Below are positions 7,970 through 18,700 of a stretch of 64,000 nt of DNA, in pieces. Location of the stretch: assembly GCA_002449765.1 (NCBI GenBank), contig DJXN01000014.1, forward strand, positions 251,369 to 315,368, written 5' to 3'. The notes beneath the pieces were generated by a model. The model did not search any database and had not been told where the DNA came from. It worked only from the letters and a program-made list of their open reading frames with translations. The position numbers were made by a program, and so were the translations under genes. This DNA is from Fibrobacter sp. UBA7003. GTDB lineage: Bacteria; Fibrobacterota; Fibrobacteria; Fibrobacterales; Fibrobacteraceae. How positions within the stretch are numbered: the stretch's first letter is position 1; each line of letters opens with the position of its first letter.

Positions 7970-9136
7970 TCAGTCCGGTTTTTCTTGATCCAGAATGCAC
8001 CAGACTTTCCAGCTTGCATACACGTCTTTTTGCGGGCGGCACAGCCTGACAAAGGACGCAGTGCCCAGATTGCGCTTGATGCACGCTTTCGATTCGTTGT
8101 GGTATTTGATATACCCGCTGCAGGATTCACTTGCGCTCAGGTCGGAGGCAGGAGAATATCCCCGTTCCGTGCATGTATCGTTTTCAAAGATCCATGTATT
8201 TTCGCCGTCTGTAATTTTCACATTGTACTTCTCGATGTACAGTGTATCGGCGTAGTCGGAATTGGGATCGTCGCCGACAAATGTTACCAAGGCATCGTCT
8301 GCAAACATGCTCTTCGGCCAGCCGCTATGCGATTCGACAACAGGCGCAACATAGGTTGGATTCTTGACAGTCCATTCGGACACCGTAGAATCCGTCAGCT
8401 GCACAAGCTTTAGCTCATCTTCAAATTCCCTGTAATAATAGACGTCATCGCCGACCTTGATTTTTGCCAGGTAGGCATCCTTGGAGTTACGGCAACCGTC
8501 CCAGACATAGTCGGAGCATTCGTACAAATCGGCATATAGCAGCGAATCATCCTGAACAATGACGACCCTTTCCAAATAGGCCGACGTAGACATGAATCCG
8601 CCACCATACTCCCCGTTCGGTTCATCTATGATATAGCAGTATCCTTCATAGTCTCTCGGATATACCCAGCGGATATTCTTCGCGTTTTCGCCATACGATG
8701 TATAGTACGATTCATCAATCGGTTCATACTTGTACGTTTCTTGCTTTGCGCCCGTATCAACAGGTACAAAGTCGTACACGTCCGGTTTTACGCCCGTGGT
8801 ATCGAAAGGCAACTTGTCATACTGCGGCAATTTGGATTCTTCGGAAGAGGAACTTTCAGGGGCGGCCGTTGCAGAACTGGTCGCCTGTTCCTGCGATGCG
8901 GAACTCGTCTGTGCCTCCTGGGACGAAGAACTTGCAGCGGGATCCGTCGCCGAGGAACCAGCCACATTTTCCGACGAAGAGCTTTCTGTTCCCGATGACG
9001 AAACGATCGAGTCATCCCCCGACGAACTTTCCACCGCAACAACTTCTTCCTGTTCCGGAGCCTGTGACGAAGTTGATTCATCGCAAGCGGCAAACAGGCA
9101 CGCCGCAATGCCCGCCATCAAAAATTTTTTCACCAT
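7970..9136 (-). CDS. Ser-rich lipoprotein of unknown function
   Basis: The 388-residue protein has a lipoprotein signal (MVKKFLMAGIAACLFAAC-DE) and a long Ser/Ala/Glu linker (about 20-105). A soluble domain of about 280 residues follows, with several cysteines (YCYIID, YECSDYVWDGCRN, CSGYIKYHNESKACIKR, VRLCRP, WCILD). The start has a strong ribosome site GGAGG seven bases upstream. The linker style is that of Fibrobacter surface lipoproteins. No FISUMP motif is present and I do not recognise the C-terminal domain. Disulfides are likely if it is exported. Confidence 0.75.
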   Translation of the reverse strand: MVKKFLMAGIAACLFAACDESTSSQAPEQEEVVAVESSSGDDSIVSSSGTESSSSENVAGSSATDPAASSSSQEAQTSSASQEQATSSATAAPESSSSEESKLPQYDKLPFDTTGVKPDVYDFVPVDTGAKQETYKYEPIDESYYTSYGENAKNIRWVYPRDYEGYCYIIDEPNGEYGGGFMSTSAYLERVVIVQDDSLLYADLYECSDYVWDGCRNSKDAYLAKIKVGDDVYYYREFEDELKLVQLTDSTVSEWTVKNPTYVAPVVESHSGWPKSMFADDALVTFVGDDPNSDYADTLYIEKYNVKITDGENTWIFENDTCTERGYSPASDLSASESCSGYIKYHNESKACIKRNLGTASFVRLCRPQKDVYASWKVWCILDQEKPD

Positions 9137-9173
9137 TCTATCCTCCTATTTCAGTTTACATACAAAATATACA

Positions 9174-9200
9174 AAAGGTTGCCCTTTCGCGGGCAACCCA
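9174..9200 (-). terminator. terminator of the truncated minus-strand gene
   Basis: GGTTGCCC (9178-9185) pairs with GGGCAACC (9192-9199). On the minus strand it is followed by CTTTTGTATATTTT. It lies downstream of the remnant at 9246-9381. Confidence 0.6.
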
Positions 9201-9245
9201 TTATAAATTGACGGTTCATTTTTCAGAGCAAGCGGCATGTTCCCA

Positions 9246-9381
9246 TCAGCTTTTGGTGGTCTTGACGCTGTCGTTTTGTAGCTTAAGAATGATGTCGCCG
9301 GAATCCGGGTCCATCATCATGTCGAAGCTAGAACGAATGGTAAACTTGTAGCCCGCGACGTCATAGCATATGTCCAGCGAA
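9246..9381 (-). pseudogene. 3' remnant of an unrecognised minus-strand gene
   Basis: The minus-strand frame reads VHSLDICYDVAGYKFTIRSS, then FDMMMDPDSGDIILKLQNDS, VKTTKS and a TGA stop at 9246-9248. The composition is that of a real protein end, and a terminator follows it. There is no start codon: the frame runs straight into the acyl-CoA dehydrogenase fragment at about 9382, which marks a recombination junction. Family unknown. Confidence 0.55.
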
Positions 9382-9927
9382 TGCACTCCACTCGCCAAGG
9401 GCATGAACTCCGAATACGCCAACCTGAACGCCTACGACAGCATCCAGGTGCACGGCGGTTCGGGCTACATGCTCGAATACGCTTGCCAGCGCCTCTACCG
9501 CGATGCACGCATCACCTCCATTTACGAAGGCACGACGCAGTTGCAGACGGTTGCCGCCCTCCCGCACATCACCACCGGTACCTACAGCCAGATGCTCGAG
9601 GAACTGGAAGCGGGCGAAGTGGCCGCCGAATACGAGAGCCTCAAGGCCCGCGCTAAGGCCATGGACGCGAAGTTCAACGAAGCCATCGAAGTTGTGAAGG
9701 CAGCGAACAACAACGAGTTCACCGACCTCTGCAGCCGCCACCTCTACGAACTCGCAGCCAACTGCGTGATGAGCCAGCTCATGCTCCGCGACGCCTCCAA
9801 GGCACCGGAACTGTTCGACAAGAGCATGAAGGTGTACCTGAACCTCGCCGAAGCCGAAGTCGCCAAGCACTACAACTTCGTGAAGAGCTTGAGCGTGGAA
9901 GCGATGGAGAGCTATAAGCAGGCATAA
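9382..9927 (+). pseudogene. acyl-CoA dehydrogenase 3' fragment (second copy of 458-1003)
   Basis: This 546-bp stretch matches 458-1003 over its whole length. By eye I count about 35 base differences, most of them silent. The few replacements are conservative (LLLRDATK to LMLRDASK, FEKS to FDKS, SVDVE to SLSVE, YRKA to YKQA). It keeps the catalytic IYEGT motif and the natural stop, but lacks the N-terminal two thirds and any true start. The mostly silent divergence means that both copies evolved as functional genes before truncation. The fragment ends in its own terminator. Confidence 0.85.
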
Positions 9928-9984
9928 GCTGCTTCTTCGTCATTGCGAGGGGCGCCAGTCCCGAAGCAATCCATAAAGAAATTG

Positions 9985-10017
9985 CCCCGGCTCTAACGAG
10001 TCGGGGTTTTCTTTTTT
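9985..10017 (+). terminator. Rho-independent terminator after the acyl-CoA dehydrogenase fragment
   Basis: CCCCGGCTC (9985-9993) pairs with GAGTCGGGG (9998-10006) and is followed by TTTTCTTTTTTC. Confidence 0.85.
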
Positions 10018-10030
10018 CAAAAAACAGCCT

Positions 10031-10065
10031 ATGTCATATTATGACATCCCCTCGTTTATATATTT
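10031..10065 (+). promoter_or_regulatory. palindromic operator plus promoter box before the small hydrophobic protein gene
   Basis: The perfect palindrome ATGTCATATTATGACAT (10031-10047) is followed ten bases after its core by TATATATTT (10057-10065). It is the second occurrence of the arrangement seen at 6839-6872. A ribosome site GGGAGCGAGG precedes the ATG at 10083. Confidence 0.65.
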
Positions 10066-10082
10066 ATAGGGAGCGAGGTTCT

Positions 10083-10190
10083 ATGCTGGTAACTTTCCTT
10101 ATCGTGCTAGGCCTCCAGCTACTTGCAGCTTTGCTGTTTAGTAGCTATGGTCCCCTTTGGGGACATATCGGCTCTTTTCGGGGCTGGTGA
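10083..10190 (+). CDS. small hydrophobic peptide (35 aa), possible first half of a two-helix protein
   Basis: The frame starts five bases after GGGAGCGAGG and encodes MLVTFLIVLGLQLLAALLFS (one transmembrane helix), followed by a short tail and stop. It overlaps the next small frame (10147-10287), which is in the +1 register and encodes a second hydrophobic helix. Either there are two overlapping small genes, or one two-helix protein is made by a +1 frameshift near CTTTTCGGGGC (10172-10183), or a sequencing or mutational indel has split it. Confidence 0.45.
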   Translation: MLVTFLIVLGLQLLAALLFSSYGPLWGHIGSFRGW

Positions 10191-10287
10191 CGCAGGGGAC
10201 GCCTGCGCCATTACCTTGCTGCTGAAAGTGCTGCCAATACTCATTTTCGTGGGGATTTTCGCGTCTTTAATGTTCTGTAGCGGGTAA
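10147..10287 (+). CDS. small membrane protein (46 aa), copy 1
   Basis: From ATG 10147 the frame encodes a 19-residue lead (MVPFGDISALFGAGDAGDA) and then CAITLLLKVLPILIFVGIFA and SLMFCSG-stop. The hydrophobic part is one membrane helix. A second copy at 10722-10826 encodes GDACAITLLLKVLPFLIFVG followed by IAESLMFCGG. Most base differences between copies are in silent positions (AAA/AAG, GTG/GTT, CTG/CTT, CCA/CCG, TTG/CTG), so the frame has been under protein-level selection. I do not recognise the family. Its own ribosome site is poor, so it may depend on the upstream frame. Confidence 0.55.
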   Translation: MVPFGDISALFGAGDAGDACAITLLLKVLPILIFVGIFASLMFCSG

Positions 10288-10302
10288 AAACGGATAAAAC
10301 TT

Positions 10303-10350
10303 AATACACTGTATTGCTCTTTTACTAACTTTTATATAAATTTTAGTAAA
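10303..10350 (+). promoter_or_regulatory. putative autoregulatory operator region of the RelB/DinJ-type gene
   Basis: There are two inverted repeats: AATAC-ACT-GTATT (10303-10315) and TTTACTAA (10321-10328) with TTAGTAAA (10343-10350), the latter flanking the AT-rich CTTTTATATAAATT. Antitoxins of this family bind palindromes overlapping their own promoter. A strong ribosome site (AAAGGAGCAC) follows. Confidence 0.5.
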
Positions 10351-10364
10351 AAAAGGAGCACTTT

Positions 10365-10649
10365 ATGGGAACCACAATGAATACAATCAGCGCAAGAATC
10401 GATTCAAAGCTCAAAACGCAAGCCGAAACCCTGTTCGACCAGCTCGGGATGAACATGTCTACGGCAATTACCGTTTTCTTGAAGCAGGTCGTCCGTCTCC
10501 GCAAGATCCCGTTCGAGATCGCCCTTGACACACCCAACGACGAGACCATCGCCGCCATGGCCGAAGCAAACGAAATCGCGTCAGGAAAACGCAAGGCCAA
10601 ATCCTACAAGAACGCAAACGCAATGATTAAGGACATTCTCGACAAGTAA
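10365..10649 (+). CDS. RelB/DinJ-family antitoxin (orphan)
   Basis: The 94-residue protein begins with a ribbon-helix-helix domain (TMNTISARIDSKLKTQAETL, then FDQLGMNMSTAITVFLKQVV), typical of RelB/DinJ antitoxins, which bind DNA as dimers and cap a RelE/YafQ ribonuclease with the C-terminal tail. The start at 10365 has AAGGAGC eight bases upstream. A cognate toxin normally follows with a short overlap. Here only its C-terminal scar remains, so the antitoxin may survive as a repressor or as an anti-toxin against related toxins elsewhere. Confidence 0.85.
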   Translation: MGTTMNTISARIDSKLKTQAETLFDQLGMNMSTAITVFLKQVVRLRKIPFEIALDTPNDETIAAMAEANEIASGKRKAKSYKNANAMIKDILDK

Positions 10650-10721
10650 AGAATTTCGGGCAATGCGCTCATATTGACGCTGACGCGAACAGGTTCGCAC
10701 AGCGATTTGTTCAAGAAATAG
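10650..10721 (+). pseudogene. YafQ/RelE-type toxin, C-terminal scar
   Basis: Directly after the antitoxin stop the frame reads ISGNALILTLTRTGSHSDLF-KK-stop. L-L---RTGSHSDLF is the C-terminal signature of YafQ-family mRNA interferases, including the histidine needed for cleavage in that family. About the first 70 residues are absent. The deletion fused antitoxin and toxin ends, leaving a module that can no longer make toxin. Confidence 0.65.
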
Positions 10722-10826
10722 GAAGAAGGCGCAGGAGACGCCTGCGCCATTACCCTGTTGTTGAAGGTTCTTCCGTTCCTGATTTTCGTGGGGATTGCTG
10801 AGTCGCTTATGTTTTGCGGAGGGTGA
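10722..10826 (+). CDS. small membrane protein, copy 2 (no clear start)
   Basis: The frame following the toxin stop reads EEGAGDACAITLLLKVLPFL, then IFVGIAESLMFCGG and TGA. It is the paralogue of 10147-10287. There is no ATG, GTG or TTG with a ribosome site before the conserved part; the frame is continuous with the toxin scar except for the TAG at 10719-10721. It is either a truncated remnant or is reached by readthrough or an undetected start. The silent-site divergence from copy 1 shows past coding function. Confidence 0.4.
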   Translation, partial: EEGAGDACAITLLLKVLPFLIFVGIAESLMFCGG

Positions 10827-10862
10827 AAAAAAAGACCGCAGCGGTTAGGCTACGGTCTGAAT
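10827..10862 (-). terminator. leuS terminator
   Basis: AGACCGCAGC (10833-10842) pairs imperfectly with GCTACGGTCT (10849-10858). On the minus strand the hairpin is followed by eight Ts, fitting termination of leuS. It may also serve plus-strand transcripts. Confidence 0.7.
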
Positions 10863-10912
10863 TTTTATGGATCCTATCGCGTCTTTACAGACGCTCCAGG
10901 ATGACACTCTAG

Positions 10913-13600
<2,688 letters not shown>

Positions 13601-13700
13601 GATTTATGTCCTTAATTTTTTCAGCGGGAAATCTAGAAAAAAACAATCTTTTACAACAGAGAATTTTCAGGAAGCCCTTTCATACCGGCACCTATTTTTT

Positions 13701-13708
13701 TAAATTTG
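13701..13708 (+). promoter_or_regulatory. promoter box TAAATTTG just upstream of a start codon
   Basis: TAAATTTG matches the TAnnTTTG -7 consensus and ends five bases before the ATG at 13714; no ribosome site is visible. The predicted transcription start would fall at or next to the ATG, implying a leaderless or nearly leaderless mRNA. The same TTTTTAAATTTGG-CCATG arrangement precedes rsmG (26637). Confidence 0.5.
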
Positions 13709-13713
13709 GGGCC

Positions 13714-14742
13714 ATGAAGTCGTTCAGGGCATCCATCGTCATCGTTTTTCTGGGATTTTTCTGTTCCTTTGCCGCCGCTCAGGAATATGAAGCCGAGGTC
13801 GATTCCGCGTGGATTGCCTCGCAGAATGGTGGCAGCACCGAAATGAACGACGGGAATGACGAACAGGCGCCTTCCTGCATCGGGGATGGATGCGGTGAAG
13901 CGGTCAGCGAAGCACCCGTTACGGACGCCAACGCAGAACCCAGCGCAGAACCCGAGCCTCAGCAGCCAAAGGCTGTCGCCCAAAACGACGACGAGGAAGA
14001 AGACTGCACCCCCGCTGATTCCCTGCTTCCCGAATGCAAGGACAACACCACCACAAGCGACAATGACGACGAGGACGACGACACCTACGACCGCTACATC
14101 AACGAGAATTCCGACATCTCCCGCGCAAGCCGCGAAGGCTTCACCAAGGCTATCGAACTGGGATTCCGCCTTGGAGCGGGCATCAACAAGTCCTTCGGTC
14201 ACAACGCCGAAGACTGGAACCTGGGTATCGAAGTGACCGGCGGCCTGATTGCGCAGATGAACATCGGCAACGGCGGTCTATCCTCCGTCGTAGAACTGGA
14301 TTTCAGCTACCGCCGCTACAACTACGAAGCCGAATTCGTCTACGACGACTACAGCGAAAGCGACGAAGCCACCATCAGCATCGCACTCTTCGAAATACCC
14401 GTCATCCTGCGCTACGCCATCAACGAGGGCAACTTCTTCGTGGGGCTCGGCTTCGACCTCGGGCTCAAGCTCACCGACGTCTCCACGTTCAAGCAGACAA
14501 TCGATACCAAGAAGGGCATCGAGGAAGAGGATCCCCACGACAACACGCTTCCCGCTGCCGGAATCGAACTCGGCGGAATCGTCGACCTGGGCTACTTCAT
14601 CGCAAGAAACGTCGCCGTCGACGTGAGGTTCCTGCAGAACTTCACGAACCTCCTGAACGAAGACGTCATCGCCGAAACGAGCATGCTGAAGACCACGCTT
14701 TACGGCCTGCACGTGACCGTCGGCGTCTCCTTCCTCCTCTAG
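13714..14742 (+). CDS. outer-membrane beta-barrel protein
   Basis: The start is placed at ATG 13714, which gives a clean signal peptide (MKSFRASIVIVFLGFFCSFA-AAQ); the longer frame from 13606 has no signal at its start. The mature protein has a long acidic, low-complexity region (about 20-130) and then an OmpA/PorT-like eight-to-ten-strand barrel (alternating aromatic strands such as VELDFSYRRYNYEAEF and FFVGLGFDLGLKL, ending SFLL). It is a paralogue of the next gene: both contain a conserved tail with NFTNLLN/GFTNLLN. Role unknown. Confidence 0.75.
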   Translation: MKSFRASIVIVFLGFFCSFAAAQEYEAEVDSAWIASQNGGSTEMNDGNDEQAPSCIGDGCGEAVSEAPVTDANAEPSAEPEPQQPKAVAQNDDEEEDCTPADSLLPECKDNTTTSDNDDEDDDTYDRYINENSDISRASREGFTKAIELGFRLGAGINKSFGHNAEDWNLGIEVTGGLIAQMNIGNGGLSSVVELDFSYRRYNYEAEFVYDDYSESDEATISIALFEIPVILRYAINEGNFFVGLGFDLGLKLTDVSTFKQTIDTKKGIEEEDPHDNTLPAAGIELGGIVDLGYFIARNVAVDVRFLQNFTNLLNEDVIAETSMLKTTLYGLHVTVGVSFLL

Positions 14743-14911
14743 CAAAACTTGAAACAAAAAGCCCCAAAAAGGAGCCATTTTCATGGTTTCTACGGGCCTT
14801 TCCTAGTAAAAAAAAGTTTGCCAGAGTCTTTTTCGCGAAAACATTTTTATTTTACACGAAAGATTTATCAGGTTAACCTAGGTTCAACTTCGTATTTATT
14901 ATTATTCTAGC

Positions 14912-15739
14912 ATGCAATCGAAAGTCCTCCCCTTCCTGGTTTCCGCCCTGCTGCTCTCTTCGGCATCTGCATTTGCAGTCGATTTCGACGAATTCGACGA
15001 CTCCTCCGAATCTACATCCAACAGCGGTTCCGGAAACGAGACCTACGACGGTTCCACTGCAAGCGAATTCGCGGGCGACGAAGATTACGCCGCCGAATAT
15101 GCGCAATACCGCAAGGAGAAGACTTCCAAGGCCGAAATCAACCGCCAGCGCACCGAAGGCTTCGCGCGCGCAATCCTGCTGGGTGTCCGCGGAAGCGCCG
15201 GCATCAACACGTTCTTCGGCGGCGAGACCGAAGGCTGGACAATCGGCTACCAGGGTGCAGCAGGCCTCATGGTCCAGATGCCGCTCGGCGTCAAGAACCT
15301 GAGCATGGTGCCCGAACTCGTATTCAACTACCGGCATTACAAATACGCCATCGACACCGATTTCGGCGACAACGATGCAAGCCTCGACATCATGCTCTTC
15401 GAAATCCCGCTCATCGTGCGCTACACCTTTGTCGACTACAACATTTTCGTCGGCCTCGGCCTGAACCTCGGCCTTGCGCTCACCTCCTCTTCCGAATTCA
15501 ACCAGAACATGGATTCGGGCGATGACACCAGGCGCGACAACACCATCAAGACCAACAGCTTTGAAATTGGCGGGACCGCAGATTTCGGATACATGCTTAC
15601 GCGCTGGGTCCACCTCAACCTCCGCGTGACGCAAGGATTCACGAACCTTCTCAACGCAACCATCAACGCCGAGCGCACGTTCGAAAACTCGAACTTCCTC
15701 ACGTTCTACGTGACCGCGGGCGCAAGCTTCATGTTCTAG
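14912..15739 (+). CDS. outer-membrane beta-barrel protein, paralogue of 13714
   Basis: A 275-residue protein with signal peptide (MQSKVLPFLVSALLLSSASA-FA), an acidic spacer and a barrel resembling its neighbour: GFARAILLGVRGSAGINTFF corresponds to GFTKAIELGFRLGAGINKSF, and ALTSSSEFNQNMDS to KLTDVSTFKQTIDT. It ends in MF, the C-terminal Phe usual for outer-membrane insertion. The 169-bp gap before it holds no clear terminator. It is convergent with, and overlaps by four bases, the end of the spermidine-synthase-like gene. Confidence 0.75.
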   Translation: MQSKVLPFLVSALLLSSASAFAVDFDEFDDSSESTSNSGSGNETYDGSTASEFAGDEDYAAEYAQYRKEKTSKAEINRQRTEGFARAILLGVRGSAGINTFFGGETEGWTIGYQGAAGLMVQMPLGVKNLSMVPELVFNYRHYKYAIDTDFGDNDASLDIMLFEIPLIVRYTFVDYNIFVGLGLNLGLALTSSSEFNQNMDSGDDTRRDNTIKTNSFEIGGTADFGYMLTRWVHLNLRVTQGFTNLLNATINAERTFENSNFLTFYVTAGASFMF

Positions 15740-18700
15740 CGGCTGACCTGCCGTTTCAGCGCCGCACGGCGCAGCTTCACGATTTCACGTTCGATCAGGA
15801 ACTTTTCCACCGGGAAGAAGCTTTCGTGTTCCTTGATGGCATCGACGTAGATGGCGTTCGCAAGTTCAGACTCTCCCGCAAGCATCGCGATGAGCAGCGC
15901 ATTGCGCAGGAAGAACTCGTCCATCGCCTTCATCTCGTACTTCTCGTAGAAGTCCGCAACGAGGCGGGCCGCAGTCTGGTAATCCTTGGTGCGGGCGCAT
16001 TCCATGATGTTGAACTCGTCGACAAACGATGACGGGAAGGCACCCTCGTTCACGAGCGTGCGGACCTTCACGTAGACCTCGTTCGTATCGCGGGCTTCCA
16101 GCGGGACCCCGCGGATCCACTCGATATAGTCGACACGGAACTTGACCCACAGGGGTGAAGATTCCGCAGCGGCCGGCAATGCCGGCATGGCCGAGAGCGT
16201 CGAGACGGAATCGGGCTCGCTGTGCGTAAATCCCCTCGCGGAATCGAGCTTCGCCTGCACGTCATCGAGGTAGGCGTTCAGCGCGAGCTGCTTGTAAGGG
16301 TCAACCGCATTCTGCATCATCTGCTTCACGCGGGCGGGGCGGCGCAGCGCGTTCTCCGCGGAATCGAGGTATTCGGGCCAGCACACTTCGCAGCTGTCGA
16401 ACACCTGCACGATATGCGCCTGCGAATGTACGAAGCGGGCTTCCTCCGCCTTGTTGTCGACCATCGGCGTAAAGATGCTGTTCGGAGCCACACCATCCAT
16501 GAGCGACTGCACCATCTTGGAAGTGAACAGGAAGTTCTGTTCGCCGAAGAATTCCGGGTCGCGGTGGATGCGCTCGAATTCCTTCATGAGCGTGGAGTCG
16601 GTGCTGAAGCGCGAAATCGCCTTCTGGTAAACGGGCTCGTCGCTTGCGATAATGATGATGTCGGGTTCTTCCGGCGCCTTGTACAGGCTCACGTACGGGA
16701 ACGCGACATCGAGCGCCTTCAATATGTTCAGGAACAGCTGGTCGTTAAACTCGTAAGTCTGGATCCACTGCACCCACAGGCCGCCCGGCTTGATGTAGCG
16801 ACGCATCTTGGTGTAGAACTCGTGACTGAAGAGGCTTGCCACGCCGGAGACCCACGGGTTAGAGGGCACGCTGATCATCAGGTCGTACTTGCGGCGGTTC
16901 GTGAGGAAGAACGTCTGCGCGTCGTCGATGTAGATATGGATGCGCGGGTCATCGTAACCGCGGGAATTCCACGGGTAGAATCCTTTCGCGAGGTCCATCA
17001 TCTCCTGCTCGATTTCCACGCAGTCGAAATCCTTCAGGAGCGGGTCGGCAAGCAGGTAGTGTGCGCCCATGCCGCTTCCGAAGCCGACCATCGCGGCATC
17101 GTAGGGCTTATCCTTCACGGCCATGGGCATGAACGCGGTCGCGGCCTGAGTCAGTTCGTCACCCTCGATGGGGCGCGAGCGGTCCTTGCCGAGGCTCGCA
17201 TCCGCCTTGCCGTTCGTCTTGATGTAGTAGTGCACGTTGGATTCGTGGAAACTGATGGTCGCCGTCTTGCCGTCGCGTACGATAATCTTCTCGTCCGGAT
17301 GGAGGTTCTTGTAGGCACGGAACGCGCCCGAGGTAATCAGGTGCGGGTCGAAATTCACGAAGATGGAGGGCAGCACCATGAAGGCGCAAATCACGTAGAA
17401 CGCGACGCTGTAGCGAAAGCGCTTGCGATAAACGACAAGCAACGCGAAGCCTATCGCGAAGTCGAGAACCGCGGCGAGCACGAGGGCGCCCTTGAGCTGC
17501 AGCAGCGGGAGCAGCAGGAGTCCGCCGCCAGCCGAACCGAGAATCGAGCCGACGGTGTTCCAGCCGTAGACCTTGCCGATCGGGGCTTCGCTCTTGAAGG
17601 CGCGCGTGAGGATAATCGTAATGAGCGGGAGCGTCATGCCCGCAAAGAAGCTCGTGGGAACCATCCACAGCACGGAGAGCGCATACTTGAAGAGGCTCCA
17701 GCAAACGTAACCGTCATTCGTGGGGTTGAATATCTGGTTCGCCTCGTTCATCATCTCCCAGAACGGCTTGTGGAAGTAGAGCGTGCAGAGCGCAAAGAAG
17801 GCCATCAGGATTTGCGCCATCGAGAGCACGACGAGGGAATCCTTCTTCAGAAGCTTGCCCGAGACGGCACTGCCTATGGCAAGCCCGAGAATGAACGCCG
17901 AAAGCATCTGGTCGAAGCTGTGGCTCGACGACCCCATCAGGAGGCTCAGCAGGCGAATCCACACGATTTCATAGACAAACGATGTGAGGCCGGTGATACC
18001 CGCAATCCAGAACCAGGTAGACTTCGGGGGCATCGCAAGCTTGTGTTCTGCCGCGTAGTCCTCGTTCAGGGGCTCGCGGGCAACACTTACCCCCTCGGCG
18101 GCATCGCCTGGAAGTTCATCCTCGTCATCCTCGTGGTTCGGCGTCGTGGTAAACCCAATATACCCGAAAATAGCGGCAAGCAGGAAGTTTATGGACGCGG
18201 CTACACACAAGGTAACGTGATTCCCGAGAACCGGGATGAGCATGTAGCTCGTAAACAGGATACCGATAGCGGAACCGAAACTATTCGTGAAGTAGAGCAT
18301 CGGGAGCGAGACTTCCGCGCCGCTCTTGCGCATGAGACCCGCAGCAATGAACGGGAAGGTCATGCCCACCGCAATCGCAATCGGGAGCGTCGAACCCGTG
18401 GCAAGCACAATCTTTGCAATTTCCGCACCCGTGAACCCGAGACCCGCCACCCATTCGCTATCGAAGAAGAATCCCGTGAGCGCGTTGTACAGCGGGTGAT
18501 ACGCCACACCGCCAATCCCGATGGCAAGTTCCACCGCGGCATACCCGAGCAGCGGGCGCCTCACCTTCTCGACCATCTTGCCCGCGACAAAGCTGCCTAT
18601 GGCAAGCCCGCCCATGTAGATGCAGAGCGTAAGCACCTGGCCGTAACTGGAATGCCCGAGAAAGAGTTTGAGGTACCGCGCCCATGAACCTTCGTATATG

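Noticed and set aside
9317..9870. Minus-strand frames across the acyl-CoA dehydrogenase fragment
   Set aside because: They are antisense shadows; only the portion 9246-9381, beyond the fragment, reads as a genuine protein end with a terminator.
10365..10721. An intact toxin-antitoxin pair
   Set aside because: Only the last 20-odd residues of the toxin are present; its catalytic fold is missing.
13606..13713. Longer N-terminus for the outer-membrane protein gene
   Set aside because: The extra 36 residues have no signal-peptide character and overlap the leuS promoter area, whereas ATG 13714 starts a clean signal peptide.
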